Positions 31,913 through 43,269 are shown, counted from the first letter of the stretch. The stretch: 64,000 bases of DNA from Phragmites australis (GCF_958298935.1 NC_084933.1:13809001-13873000); one strand, 5' to 3'. Numbers and translations are program-made. The notes: generated by a model not told the origin, from the sequence alone.

Positions 31913-32484
31913 TTTGATACAAGCTTTATAGTGTTATTACTGTTCTTGAAGAAATTACTTCCAAAGGAAAATGTGCTGCTAGAAGACACTTTTCCGGCCA
32001 AGCAGGTTCTATGCCCATTGGGGTTGGAAGTGTAGAAAATACAAGCATACATGTTGTATCGCGAAGGGCATGCACACTTGGAAACATGTTTCTATGTGGT
32101 GCAGCATGGTACAAGTGCGACAGTGATGATATCGATGGTGAAGGAAAGAAGAAAAGGCCTCCCATTAAGGTGATATAATATTTTCCTATAGTACCCCGTT
32201 TAGAGCGTTTATTCATAAACAAAAGGCATTCCGAAATCTAATCTTAGAGCTCCTATGTTAAAAAGAAATATGTTTTTCATGACATAGCTTATTGGCTAGA
32301 TTTGGTGGTTCGACACGCAATCAATGTCATGCACATTGAGAAAAACATGTGTGATAGCTTGATTGGTACATCACTAGACAAACCTGGCAAAACAAAGGAC
32401 CTGAAATGTTTGAAACTCAGATGTGATCTACATCCCAAAGATATGGAAGAAGACGACAAATATATTGGTCCCGCTAGCTAGAGT
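31913..32484 (+). pseudogene. CACTA TNP2 transposase, middle part after the solo LTR
   Basis: The reading continues from the exon ending at 28747: FLKKLLPKENVLLEDTFPAK, QVLCPLGLEVEKYKHTC and MHTWKHVSMWCSM. These match the TNP2 pattern F(L)xLLPxGNxLPxSxYEAKKxxxxLGLxxxKIHACxND. An intron-like GTGATATAATATTTTCCTAT follows at 32169. Then come FINKRHSEI, HDIAYWLDLVVRHAINVMHI and EKNMCDSLIGTSLDKPGKTK (32276-32400), the conserved HxVDVMHIEKNVCxxxxGTLL-type block. It ends after DKYIGPAS at 32484. Most of the catalytic region and the 3' end are missing. Confidence 0.85.
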
Positions 32485-32485
32485 C

Positions 32486-34388
32486 CGAGCAAGGAGGAGA
32501 AAATTCCAACGTGCTGGCCTTCTGTATTTATCCGGCATTGTTAGTTCACGAATTTTGTGTTCTTCCTTATGTCTTATCTATTTAGCTTGTTGTTATGCAT
32601 ATTGTAGTAGATATTGCTGCACTTCATTCATGCTCATCATTGCACGCGTTCTTGTTTAGTGAGTGAAGAACCAGCGCGTGACCTAGCCGTGGTTGAAGGC
32701 GATGCCAACCTCCCGGAGTTCTGTGAGTGTTGTGTGGGGAGTACCAGACAACCGCCAGAGCAGTAAGGCAAGCAACTAAGCATATTGTACCTTTGTTCAA
32801 TTGAATGAAGTCTAAAATTGATAAACTATACTTATGTATGTTTGCATGTGTCGAGCCGAGATCGGGTACAAATGGGTAGATCCTATGTCGAATGCATTAC
32901 TTCTACCTTGATTTGTTGTTCATCTTTTCCTTGTCGCCTTGAGTATGTTGCTGATGTCTAGGTTACCAGTCAAATCGAAATGCTTAGCAATGCATAAGCC
33001 ATGCGGTAGAAGTCAAGCGGTGATTGTTTCATCGTTCATGAGCATAGGCGATATTTACTTTCATAGGAGATATTTACTTTCATAATGATCACAATGTTGG
33101 ATATGGGTTGATGACGGTTGGATGAGTGGTGAATATGAGATGAGATGTAGGCGGTGCTAGGGGTATTATCTGCTCCGGAGGAAAGTCCTGGGGGCAGGTC
33201 GGGAAAGGAACCCGAACACCGTAGACTGCTTGCGTTGTTTAAGCATCGATTGTCGGTGTAGTTGGCTTTAGCACTTACCTTACTCACCACATGCCGATCT
33301 AATGGTAAGGTGAGCCGAATACCTTTGTATCTGTGATCATTTGGGCGTGAACATTAACGGTGTGAGCGAGCGAGCTTGTAAGAGGTGCTAGTTTGCTCCG
33401 GGAGTAGTTCTAGTACCTCCGCGCCGAGCGATGCATGATCCAAATGGTTGGGGCTTAGTGGGAAAGGTTGACATGAGTACCTCTTGTAAGGACCTGTGTG
33501 GTCATGCAAGCCGTATAGTCCTCAAGTTGTGTGGGTTCAAGAGCATCCCCTACAAGGTGTAAAAGCATTTCAAAATGTCGCACTCTCGGTCATGAGTATG
33601 CTTTTGTCCATCTGCATCGGTCATAAAGTTTTCGCTTGTGGTTGATGGTTGGATATATGTGAGAAGGTTTAGTTGGTCTTTATTACATATATGTTCAATA
33701 GTTCCAGTTATTTATGTTCAGTTGATTATGGTCGGGTAGAATTATGTTATTGTTGGTTAAGTTAGTTGCTCACATTTATGTATCTAAGTTGCTTACCGCT
33801 TATGTTTAATTTAACCATGTAACTTTTTCTTGCTAATAACTCAATGCATAATCCTTAGAGTCGAGCTATGTATATGTGCTCTATATGGTTTAAGTCTTGT
33901 GAGTACCTTCGTACTCAGCTACTCTACAGGTTTTGTAGGTGAGGAAAGGCCGGTGTTTGGCTACTTCGTTCCTGTCGATTAGGATGGTGGGCAAGAGTTG
34001 GTCATCCTACTCTCGGAGGTCGTGCTTTTGGGGTGGAGCTTAAGAGCATGTGGATCCATCATCCTTTTGTTGTATAGTTTTTAGTCTTCCGCTACTTAGT
34101 TTCTTTTGCCGGTTAGGAGTTAAGCAGGTTTTAGTCTCCTCCTAACTCTTTTTTGTTGTAAATTGTAATAACTTATTGCATGCTTAAGAACTTGTAGTAT
34201 GACTTTAATTACTTGCTCTTTTTAAGCTGTTGTGATGTTATATGTTGTAAAGGCATGTGTTCCGATCTTGAGCACCAAACACGTGCCGGGACTACTGGGA
34301 TGATATTCTGTTTAATCATCAAGGTTGTGATTATTAATAATGATCTTCCTGGTGATTAATTAGAATAGTATCTAGACGGTTTTTCACA
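32486..34388 (+). mobile_element. Second Tekay-like LTR, 5'-truncated
   Basis: It is homologous to 30190-31912 of the solo LTR along most of its length: TTCATGCTCATCATTGCACGCG, TGATCCACATGG / TGATCCAAATGG, CGTGCCGGGACTAC, and a terminal GACGGTTTTTCACA. The left boundary is near 32486 and there is no TGTCACGTCC start. It abuts a SIRE-like LTR fragment on the right. It is clearly diverged from the solo LTR, so the two are separate insertions of one family. Confidence 0.75.
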
Positions 34389-34935
34389 GTCGACACCTTG
34401 GAGTCTTGGTGACTCACTGGCAAGCTTGTTGACCCTCCGACTTGGTGTGGAGCGGCGACGAGAAGCGTGTACGGGGACAAGAAGACCCTTGTCTTAGTGG
34501 CTCAAGCTCCGAAGTGATCACGGTGGCAAGGAACCGGAAGAGAGACTACTGGTGAGACCTTGTCTTAGTGGCTTGGTGGCTCATCCAGATGGATGCCTTG
34601 TCTTTGTGACTTGGTGGCTCAAGAGCCGTGACCAGGTGATGACCGAGAGCATATCCTTTATGGAGCTCCAACATGGACTAGAGGTGACATTCATGGTATC
34701 GTTACCACGGGATAAACATCCTTGTACCGAGTTTACTCTCTCTACCTTATTTAGGTTTTCGTATTTGCATTCTTACAATTTACCTTCTTAAATAAGTTAC
34801 AAGCGCTTTGATCGGTAGAGTGGACACTCTAAATAAACTAGAATACATCCAAATAGAATTTAATATATGTTTATCTTGTATAGTTTTTAAAACCAAATAA
34901 ATTCTAAGTGTCTTAATTCATTCCTACTTAAAACA
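34389..34935 (+). mobile_element. SIRE-like copia LTR fragment
   Basis: It matches 667-1226 in the same orientation: CTTGGAGTCTTGGT, TTGTTGACCCTCYRACTTGGT, GAAGTGATCACGGTGGCAAG, CCACGGGATAAAC, TTACCTTCTTAAATAAG versus TTACCTTGCTAGAGTAG. The CACCGG-type array seen in the other fragment is missing, so this is the 3' portion only. No flanking duplication was found. Confidence 0.75.
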
Positions 34936-35269
34936 TCACCGATTACTTTAGTTACACATGACTTCCGTCTAACAATTGATACTAGGAGTAGTATATATAT
35001 ATTATACGGATCCGCTTCAACGGTGACGTACAAAACGACATGGAAGATACTATAAGTATATGTACACGTACGCTCTAGATATAAGTCATGAAGAACAGCT
35101 GGCCAGATCATTAATTTACCCCAAAAAAAATAACAACACGAAAAATCCCGTAAAAATTAACGGTAGTTCGAGGTCGACCCATGTATACTTGCACTTAATC
35201 AAATCAAAAAGGAGCCCGAGCGAAGCATTCCTGTCCACTAAAAGATATGAAAAGCAAGCGGATAGATCA
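34936..35269. other. Low-copy sequence without a gene
   Basis: No domain or repeat is recognised. It directly precedes block A of module copy III. Confidence 0.3.
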
Positions 35270-36500
35270 TTGTTCGGTTCCATTCGATTCCCAAGCTAGG
35301 GTAGCTAGGCCATCCGGCGACCTCGCTTTTTCGAAAGGAAGAAAAGGATAACGGGAGCAGGGGAAGACATGGCGTGGTGATCAGGAGGGAAGATCTGGAA
35401 ACAGATTGAGGTGGCCCGAGATGGTCGTGTAACTGAGGTGATTGATTCATGCGGGGTCGCAAAGCAGGGAGCAGCCGCGTGTGAGCCAATTGATTGAGCC
35501 GACATCGATGGAGCAATAACCCAAGCGTCGGTGGCTAAAACTCACATGGCTCCACGAGCTGCTGTTTCATCTTCTTGGTGGCTAACAGAAGCATGTAGTG
35601 TAAGCATACATTGAAGTGCCATCCCTGTTTTGCTACGCTACATATTTTTAAAAGTTACTGTGAAAGTTCGAACAACAAAATCAACACTGTCAGTGAGAGA
35701 CTGCTGCTAAAAGCCATCAGGGCACCTAGAAAGTATAGTATCACCACAGCACGAGTCGTTACTGTTCGGCAATCCTACTCCTTGGCTTCTTAATCCGAGA
35801 CTACTCCTCACTAGCAAGATGTCTGATAACCATTGGACCCACCCAAACATCGGTCTGACAGACGGAGGGATAGATTGACATTGGATATTGTCAGGACTGA
35901 CTTGAAAACTGAAATCAGCAAACCCGTCAATGTCCTCAACGACTTGCGAGAAATGTAGCAGCACACCATCGTTGAATGAATCCCTCATGTACTGCCCGAG
36001 TGCCGAACCCAAGTCGAGGAGTTCTTCCATTCAATATGTATTGCATCCGAAGCAGTGCGTACGGTACGAGTACGCCCCGGCTCCGCTGGTTACACACACT
36101 GTTCCCGTGGTCGATCGGTGCACGCATCATGGATCAACGACTATTGAAGCAATCGGTTGCTGTTATCTGTAGCACCACTTGTATTGCTGTTATCTATCTT
36201 CAGTGTGGATTTTAAAATGATGGACGAGATCCATCCAACGCTCATCGTGTATATAGATCAAGTAATGAATGTATAAAATAATTTTTCATTTGACGTTTTG
36301 AGATGCACTCGTTGAGGTCATCCATACGTAACCGGGTTCCAGTCCCGAGCGGGCTGAAACGGCTTTTGTCGCATCTCACACACGGCCGGGCGGAGGGCAG
36401 TGGGGAGTCTGGCGGGCGCGATGGGCGGAGATGGACGCGCGCGACACGGGGAAAGGCACCGCGGCTCACGTTGTTTCGGCTTCGTCGCTTTTACAGACTC
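35270..36500. repeat. Dispersed low-copy module, copy III (blocks A, B, E)
   Basis: Block A (35270-35475) matches 9940-10140, block B (36040-36165) matches 4331-4440, and block E (36345-36495) matches 21215-21350. The order A-B-E agrees with copy II (A-B-D-E). The stretch lies 3' of the MYND gene at 36924-38281. Blocks are recognisable but diverged, with many indels. No coding function is evident. Confidence 0.65.
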
Positions 36501-36923
36501 GCCCGGGCGGGCGGGCTGGCTGTCGAGCGGCAGCCCGGCACATTGATTTTGCCCGTCGCGTTTGGAGTGTTCTGGCTCAGCCTTCCGCAACAGAAAGCGC
36601 AGGAGGGCAAGCACGAGAAAGGAAGGGGGGCGGCAGGGATTTGGACGTCACGTCCCGGTGACACACAACAGAACGAGCCGTGGAGGTTACTCCAGATTTG
36701 GGTTCTCAGTCACGGACGAGCGGTGAAATAAATAAGATAAGTAAATCTGCAAGTGACCGCTGTGTGAAGGTGAAACTAACTTGCTTTTGACGTAATGTTA
36801 CCTCAGCTACCAGCCATGTACAGACGGTGGCGAAAAACGACAGGAAGAAAAAGAAAGAACGGCAGGGACAGGAGTAGATACTGGTGTCGCTAAGCGACAA
36901 GAAACGGACGCGGGAGCAGGGGG
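36501..36923 (-). other. 3' flank of the MYND gene
   Basis: It presumably contains the 3' untranslated region and terminator of the minus-strand gene. No canonical AATAAA on the minus strand stands out. The long plus-strand frames here and across the gene are antisense shadows caused by high GC content. Confidence 0.4.
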
Positions 36924-38281
36924 TCACGGCGCCGGAGCGGCCACGGCGGCGTCATCGGCGTCGAGCCACCGGTCCATGGGAGTGCACTCCGCCTTGTGCG
37001 CCATCTTCCAGTGCAGCGCCTGGCACGCGCGCGAGCAGTAGTTCACCACGCCGCACACCGAGCACCGCCGGAACTCGTGCCGCCTCGTCTCCGGCCGCCC
37101 GCACAGAGCCTGCGAGCACAGGCGCAGGCCCCCGCCGGTTTCTTCGTCCGCTGATGCGGTCCCGGCGCCGGAGCCGGCGACAGCGACGGAGGAGGCTACC
37201 AGCGGCCGCGACGCGAACCAGTCCACCAGGAACCGGTTGGCCGCGTGCGTCTCGCCGGCCGCGGCGCGGCACCCGAAGTCGCTCAGCAGGCACGAGTGCC
37301 GCCGCGACGCTTTGCCGCCGTTGTTCCCGGTGTTGCCGGCGCGGAGCAGCGAGGCCGACGCGGTGACCGCGGCGGCGAGCTCGCGCGTGTTGGCCTGGAT
37401 GAGGAGGCGGCGCCCGTCGAGCACGGACCGGCGCACGCCGTAGCCGTCCTGCAGGCAGTGCCCGAGCTCGCGGAGCGCGTCCACGTGGCCCAGCGACGCC
37501 GCGCGCGCGCACAGCGCGGCGCCCGCACGGAGGTCGCGATCATCCTTGCTGCCGCCGCTGCCGTTGAACTGGATGACAGCCAACGAGTACAGCGCCTCCC
37601 GGTGGCCACCCACCGCCGCCGCCGCCATCAGCGCCGCCCCCGACCCCCGTCTCCCCAGGCAGTAGAACCGGATCTGCGCCGCACGAGCTCGATCAGCACG
37701 ATCGCCAAGGCATACAATACAGCGCAAAGGAGACGACAAGATTCTCGTATCAATCGTTGGTGTTCTTACCATGCCAAGAAGGTAGCATGCCTCGAGGTTG
37801 CCGGCGTCCGCGCAACGCTGCAAGAACCGGTGAGCCTCGTCCGACCAGGCCTTTGACGGCACGGCGAGACACCTCGGCGACGCCCTCGCGAGCACCACCC
37901 TGCTCTGCCCAAGCTCCCTGAATCTCTTGCACCTGCACGCACAAATCCAAACAACTCCCCGTTAGAATTCCATCTCCATCCCGCAACTATTTCTCAGATC
38001 ACTCAACCGAACCAAACAGCACGTAACGGGCACAAGACGTACGTGAGCATGGCGCCGGCGAGGTCGGCCGGCGAGCCGGCGGACGCCGCGACGTCGGCCA
38101 GTATGGACACCACCAGATCGTCAGGCAGCTCCTCGAACATGTCTCCCAGGCCGCCGCACCCCGCAGGAGCGCCGGAAACCGCCAGCGACCCCTCCGCCGC
38201 AGTCCGGCGCTTCTTCCGGCGGTGCACATCCGGCCCCTCGCCCGCGTGGCAGGAGTAGCACGCTCCGCGCCTCGTCCTCAT
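36924..38281 (-). CDS. F-box / Sel1-repeat / MYND zinc-finger protein (At1g67340-like)
   Basis: Three exons on the minus strand: 38281-38043, 37932-37770 and 37673-36924. The introns (37933-38042, 110 bp; 37674-37769, 96 bp) have GT-AG borders and keep the frame, giving 1152 nt and a 383-residue protein. The second intron is a multiple of three with no stop, so a naive frame reads through it. The start MRTRRGACY is the conserved family N-terminus. Residues 51-80 form the F-box (ELPDDLVVSILADVAA, then AMLTCKRFRELG across intron 1). Sel1-type helices lie around residues 120-215 (RFLQRCADAGNLEACYLLGM; CARAASLGHVDALRELGHCL). The C-terminus has a MYND-type zinc finger at about 338-364 with CSVC, NYCSRAC and HKAEC. 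The family is thought to act as SCF-type adaptors, inferred from the F-box; the target is unknown. No frameshift or internal stop is seen. This is the only gene here that looks intact. Confidence 0.93.
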
Positions 38282-38421
38282 AGGCTCCCTCCGTGCGTTG
38301 GTCCGTACGTTCTTTGTGGCGAGAAGTTGGAGTCCCTTCGGTGAGGAGAGAGAAAGAGGGCGGAGCGGTGTGTGCGTGGCCGTGGCCGTGTCCGTAATGG
38401 CGAGGAAGGGAGAGGAAGGGA

Positions 38422-38433
38422 GTTATATATAGG
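38422..38433 (-). promoter_or_regulatory. TATA box of the MYND gene
   Basis: On the minus strand CTATATATAACT lies about 145 bp upstream of the start codon, leaving room for a leader of roughly 100 bp. Upstream (38580-38740) is a long CT-rich tract on the plus strand, i.e. GA-rich on the coding strand. Confidence 0.6.
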
Positions 38434-39325
38434 AGCGGAGGACGGGGTCGTGGGGTGCGTGGCTGCGAGTTGGAGAGGAGAGGCGGACGCCCCTCAGTTG
38501 GGTTCGGCTCGGTTCCGTTCCGTTGCGACGGGGGTAGCGCGGTCAACAGGGACGCTGACCGGAGGAGGAGTTGCTTGAGGGGGAGCACGCTTGGATGCAA
38601 AGCCTCTCCCTTTCTTGATACTCCCACCCTTCTCTCTCTCATGTTCCTTTTCCTCATTCTCTCTCCTCAGCTTTTCCCTCTTTCTCTCTCCTCAGCTTTT
38701 CATGCATTTTTCTTTTTTTTTTTCCCATTTTCCTCAATTTTAGAGAGAGGGTGAGATGGGGGGCTGGGCCATTCATGATTGTGGTTAGTGTGTGCTGTAT
38801 CTTTGACAGCCTTTCTCTCCTCTGCAATTTGCATCATTGGCTTTGCTTTGCTTGGGCTGTTTGCTTGATTTGTTGCTGGCTCTGTTTGTCACTAGAGGAG
38901 AATGCATGGGGCCAGGGGTTTGTTCCTTTTTGTCCTCATGGTTTGGTGGCAACATAGGGTTGGTAACATGGATATGTTGCTGGATGAGATGGTTTTGATG
39001 TTTTGAGTGGCATGGCATGCACATTGTAGCTAGGGGCTGCGATTTCATTTGTGGATTGAGGTTGGCAAGCACAGCCAAAGCTTGCTTGCTTGATAACTTG
39101 CTAACAATTGAAGATCTTCTGGCTGATTTGGTGCCCCTCCCTCCATGAAGTCTACCGCTGATGGTTTTGGTTCCAAGGAAATGGTTGCTTGCTTGCAATT
39201 AAAATGGTGGGATTTGATTAACCAACCTGGCCACAATCCAAGAGTGTGCATGCATTTGTTCCATGGAGGATTTGTTGGAGAGATCTCACATGTGCGTGAG
39301 CTAGCTCTTTACATTTGGTTGAAGG
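38434..39325. other. Upstream region of the MYND gene
   Basis: 38434-38580 is GC-rich proximal promoter. 38600-38740 is a pyrimidine-rich tract with CTCTCTC and a T run. 38750-39325 is mixed sequence with no recognised gene. It is likely regulatory and intergenic DNA between the gene and the CACTA insertion. Confidence 0.4.
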
Positions 39326-40518
39326 CACTACTACAAAACAAGCTATAAATAGCACACTATCAGTGTTGATTGTGTAGAAATCACAACTAAAGATGTATAA
39401 CTGCTAGTTTGTAACCTCTCGTGCGCGAAAAATGAGTTAACTGCTAAAAATCGGCACTGATAGTCCGTTTTCAGTGCCAATTCCATATAAAACCAACACT
39501 GATACATTAGTGCCTGTTCCAATCACGAACCGGCATTGATAGTCCGTTTTCAGTACCGGTTCTGCCTCCGGGCCCTCTCCCCTGGAACCAGCACTGGAAG
39601 GATGCGAGAGAGAGGTGGAGGAGGTGAGAGAGGGGCGGAGGAGGCGAGAGAGAAGCCAGGGAGAGAGACTGACCGGTGGGGGATGGGCTGAGCTCACCCA
39701 ACCCGACAGCACAGGAGGCGGGCCAAGGCGGCGGGAGCTTTGCTAGCTGTGGGGAGCTTTGCTGGCGGAAGGGATTTTGGGATTTTGGGGTTAATTTTTG
39801 GGGTTCTGTTGCAGCGGAAGGTGCCCACAAGCGCGGAGGCCAGATGAGCTGAGCTGTAGGAGCATGAATCGCCCACCAAGCTCATGCTCATGCAGGCTTT
39901 CAGCTCATCCTCATGCAGGCTTTCAGTGCGGAGGCAGATCGTTGTAGCGAAAGGTGCCCACGCGCATGGAGGACGAAGGTCCAGCAAGCTCCACAGGCAC
40001 AACAATGACAGGGATGAGATGAGAAGATTTGAGCTTGAGATGATTTATTCTTGTGTTGTGTTCTTGAGTTGTGTTGTGTCCAGTGAGCTCCATAGGCACG
40101 ACGACTACTGGGATGATTTGTTCTTGTGTTGTGTGTTTTGAGTTGATTTGTTCGTATGGATGAGATGAGAAGATTTGAGCCTGGTATGTGTCAATTTGAT
40201 TTGATTGTGTGATGTGGTTGTATGGATGAGCATACGACGACGGTGGCGGCGGCAGGAGCACAGCGGTGGTGGCAACGGCAGTAGAGGCAGCCGATCCAGC
40301 TCGAAATCCTTCGAGCCGGCTCGTTTATTTTTTGTGGCTTGGGAACTTTATCAGTGCCGGTTGGAGGAACAAACCAGCACTGAAAAGAACTTCCCGTGCC
40401 GGTTCCAGACCCGATATTGATAATCAGTGATTATCAGTGCCGAGAAAAGAGTGCCGGTTGAAAAATCGGTAATGAAGCTATTGTTCAACCGGCACTGATT
40501 TATCTTTTTGCAGTAGTG
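39326..40518. mobile_element. Non-autonomous CACTA element upstream of the MYND gene
   Basis: The left end reads CACTACTACAAAACAAGC; the reverse complement of the right end reads CACTACTGCAAAAAGAT. AGG flanks both sides (39323-39325 and 40519-40521), the expected 3-bp duplication. Subterminal repeats of the AACCGGCACTGA / TCAGTGCCGGTT type occur at 39435-39560 and 40350-40500, the same vocabulary as in the inner element at 24509-26051, so the two belong to one family. It is 1193 bp with no transposase. Interior frames (39600-40000) have no recognised domain. Confidence 0.9.
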
Positions 40519-41397
40519 AGGGAAATCTCCTGGTTTTGAGGTAGATTGAATGCGTGCATTCTGTGATTTAGTTGGCTGGTCTAAAGCTAACTATATCGAG
40601 AGATTTTACAGTGATCAATGCTCAAAGGAAAATGTGCTGGATTTTCAATTGCTTGATTTTGATAACTAGAAACATGTTTTGATTCATCAACTTAATTGGA
40701 CCTTTTTCAAAATAAGGCAGTTGTACACAGTTTTCACTAATATAGTGTGTATGGTTAGCTCTAATTCCTGAATTTCTATCTGAAGTAAGTGGGTGGTGCA
40801 TTATGTGAGAATACAAAAAACTTGTGAAAAGATCAAATATACACATCTCCAAAAAAAGAAAGATATAGTAGAGTTTATGTTATTTGTTCTTGCAAAACTG
40901 AAGATGAAATTCGGTAGCATTCGAAACATACCAAGAGACAAACTGAGTTGGTCTGTAAATATTGATAAAACATGTAATCATCTACAGCGTGGTAATCCTT
41001 TTTTTCTTTACAGCTTCCAGATTAGCTCTGATAGAGTTTTCACCGGATTCACATTTTCACCTAATATTTGCACAAAGAGGTGAAGCAGCTAAGAGGAAAT
41101 ATCCTTCTCCCAGCACGTGATTATTTCTTGCAATATTTTACGATAGCAGTCTTCCGCATTGTACACTTCGTTATCTGTTGCTAAACGTTACAAACTGACA
41201 CTGCATTCAGAATTACGCAATTACCTCTCCAATTTAGCAGCTGGCAAAACGTGGTAAAGGATTATAAAACACGGTTTATTATGACTCCCAGGTATTTTAT
41301 GGCTCACCCTTTTCACATTGGTAGTTCATCTTCTGGGAAAAGAAGTTACCAGACTTGGAAGAAAAGGGAACAGGGCTGAGAGAAGGGATGGTAAATT
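40519..41397. other. Intergenic sequence without a recognised gene
   Basis: It is AT-rich, with short frames on both strands but no family resemblance. It probably continues low-copy DNA upstream of the MYND gene. Confidence 0.35.
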
Positions 41398-41625
41398 CAC
41401 TACTAGAAAACCCAAGTTCCCCACGCCTTGTAGTGATATTTACCACCTCGCACATGCATGGCACCGATTGGATCTTACTCAGCGAGTTTTCTCTATGAAA
41501 CTAAAATAATTGTAGGGGAAAGTTTTGTTTCCCTACGAATTTAAGGACTTGTGGTAGGGGTTTTTTTCCTATAATTTTCAGGCCATTTAAAGTAGTAGGG
41601 GAACTGAGGATTTGATGACCACACT
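41398..41625. mobile_element. Possible CACTA terminal fragment
   Basis: CACTACTAGAAAACCCAAG at 41398 has the form of a CACTA terminus. It is followed by repeated GTAGGGGAA and TCCCTAC words (41510-41605) that could be subterminal repeats. No opposite end was found, so the element would be truncated or the resemblance accidental. Confidence 0.4.
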
Positions 41626-43205
41626 GGAAAGAAAAACTAGCGGTGAAGTGAGAGGATGGCAGCTACGTTTGCAGGGGCAGGCGGCTCCTTTTGGATTGAG
41701 CTTTTTTTTTATGGTAGTCTATATTACCTAAAAGTAGGATATAGTATAAATCTAATTTGATGACCTATGTAATTGGATATTTTAGTAATTATGATAATTT
41801 TATTAAAATTACCCACTATGCTTTTGTTAATAGAAAGATCGACGTCGCAGACGTCGTAAACGTCAGATCGCTAACCCTAGTCGATGGATAGCAAATGAAC
41901 TCTCGTACCGAATGCAGATTAAAATGTTAAAACATCAATGAAATATTACTCTATTTACAGACATAACTGCAGTTAATTACTTTCATGCCCCGTATTTTTC
42001 TTCTTAAAATAACTCTAATACTACCATACTACCTGTAAGAAATGAGCAGTATCCTTACTAATCTGGATCGTTAGATTCTAAAACTAAATGGTTCATATTT
42101 AGACCACATAAAATTTCTCTTTGGATTTGCACCCAGCTCTGAACGGTGTAGAAATGGCGGTAACTAAAAATTTACGGCCTTGGACCAGACATAGAAGAGC
42201 GATGAATTATATATCGGCTGTACTTGTTCTGGAAATGGAGTGGTCAAGCGAAATTTTCTAGCCTAGCCTCGGCTCTCTCGTCTGTGATCTTTCGCTTGCT
42301 TCCTCAGGTTTCCTGTTTTTATTTTTACCCTTATCCGGTCTTCTCTCTTTCTCGATGCGTTCTTAGCCGTCCAAATGCTTAGAATTTAGCCTGGGTTCGG
42401 ACGAAATGCTGGTTTTTATTTTTCAAAATAATCCTCCGTTTCCAAACGTTTTTTTTTTCAAATGAAGGCATCGATTGAATTTGTAGATCTCAAATTCAAA
42501 GTTAAAGGCAAAGATGTTCCCATGCATGTACATGATACGCTTTCTCATCACTTTGCTCGTACTACGCGCTCGAATCGAGCCATGCATGCATGTCAGGGCC
42601 GCAAGAATCCACATTGGTGAAAGACAACCCATCGACTGATCACAAACTCGAAAAATGTTTCTTGGCTGTTAATTCGGCGTACTGCACGGATGTATCGATC
42701 ATGCCGTCTTTCTCTTCTTCTAGGACTGTCCAAACGCAATCATTCCAATAATTCGTTTCTTAAAAGTAAATGAAACTGACCTACCTGGCCGGCCACATAC
42801 TCTGTTTCTATGACAATGTCTTCACCTTTATTGTTGTGGGTAGCAATGAACACATGTATTTTCTTGCTTAGGGGCGGACCTTCAGGGGGCACGGGGCTTA
42901 AGCCCCCCTACCCTTTGATGCTGAAGAGGAAGGAGGGATAGGAGGGAGAAGAGGGAAAATAAGAAGAAGAGGGGGGCTAGGGAAGAAAGAGATACTCCAT
43001 CCAAAAGTCTATCATGTGTTTGTCACTGTTTGTATGGGTTGTAGGTTACTTTTTTAGTGTTCACTAGTTTTAGGTTTGGTTTTGGTAAACACAAGCAGGT
43101 TATTTTTTGCCGGTATCGACTAGTGGAAATCCTGTTATGCTTTCTCTCTGTAAAACTATATCTCAATAATTTGTTTGTTTTTTAGCTCAACCACGCACAC
43201 TAATA
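41626..43205. other. Intergenic sequence without a recognised gene
   Basis: No coding family or complete repeat was seen. A phrase near 42872-42912 (AGGGGCGGACCTTCAGGGGG and GCTTAAGCCCCCCT) is of a type common near transposon ends in plants. 43193-43205 is the left target duplication of the LINE that follows. Confidence 0.35.
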
Positions 43206-43269
43206 GATGTAATATCCCGACACAACTAAAACTACCAACTCCACGATCTGGCCGGCAGCGAGGGTCAAG

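Larger units (their letters stand above)
26942..32485 (+). mobile_element. Coding CACTA transposon, 3'-truncated
   Basis: The 5' end reads CACTATTACATAATTAACC. It is followed by subterminal words of the TTACTATCGGT / CACTGTCGGCT / GCCGGCTGGT type (27020-27220), a TATA box, an AT-rich leader with tandem repeats, and a TNP2-type transposase gene. A solo gypsy LTR (28748-31912) is inserted in the gene. A second LTR fragment begins near 32486 and no CACTA 3' end is found after it, so the right half is lost. The subterminal words resemble those of the outer element at 23579-26326, which could have been mobilised by this type of element. Confidence 0.8.

Noticed and set aside
35488..35510. TTGATTGAGCCGACATCGATG, resembling the miR171 family start TGATTGAGCCG
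   Set aside because: Only 11 bases match miR171 and the second half differs. No complementary arm is seen within the nearby sequence to form a precursor.
36884..37856. Long plus-strand frames (160 and 203 codons) across the MYND gene
   Set aside because: Antisense shadows of a GC-rich coding exon; they are Arg/Ala-rich without any domain, while the minus-strand frame has full domain structure and valid splice sites.
37774..37898. Start codon at 37898 as the beginning of the MYND protein
   Set aside because: The upstream exon 38281-38043 encodes the conserved MRTRRG start and F-box, joined in frame through a GT-AG intron; 37898 is an internal position.
42872..42912. AGGGGCGGACC and GCTTAAGCCCCCC words as the end of a transposon
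   Set aside because: Only one end is visible and no inverted partner or duplication was found.
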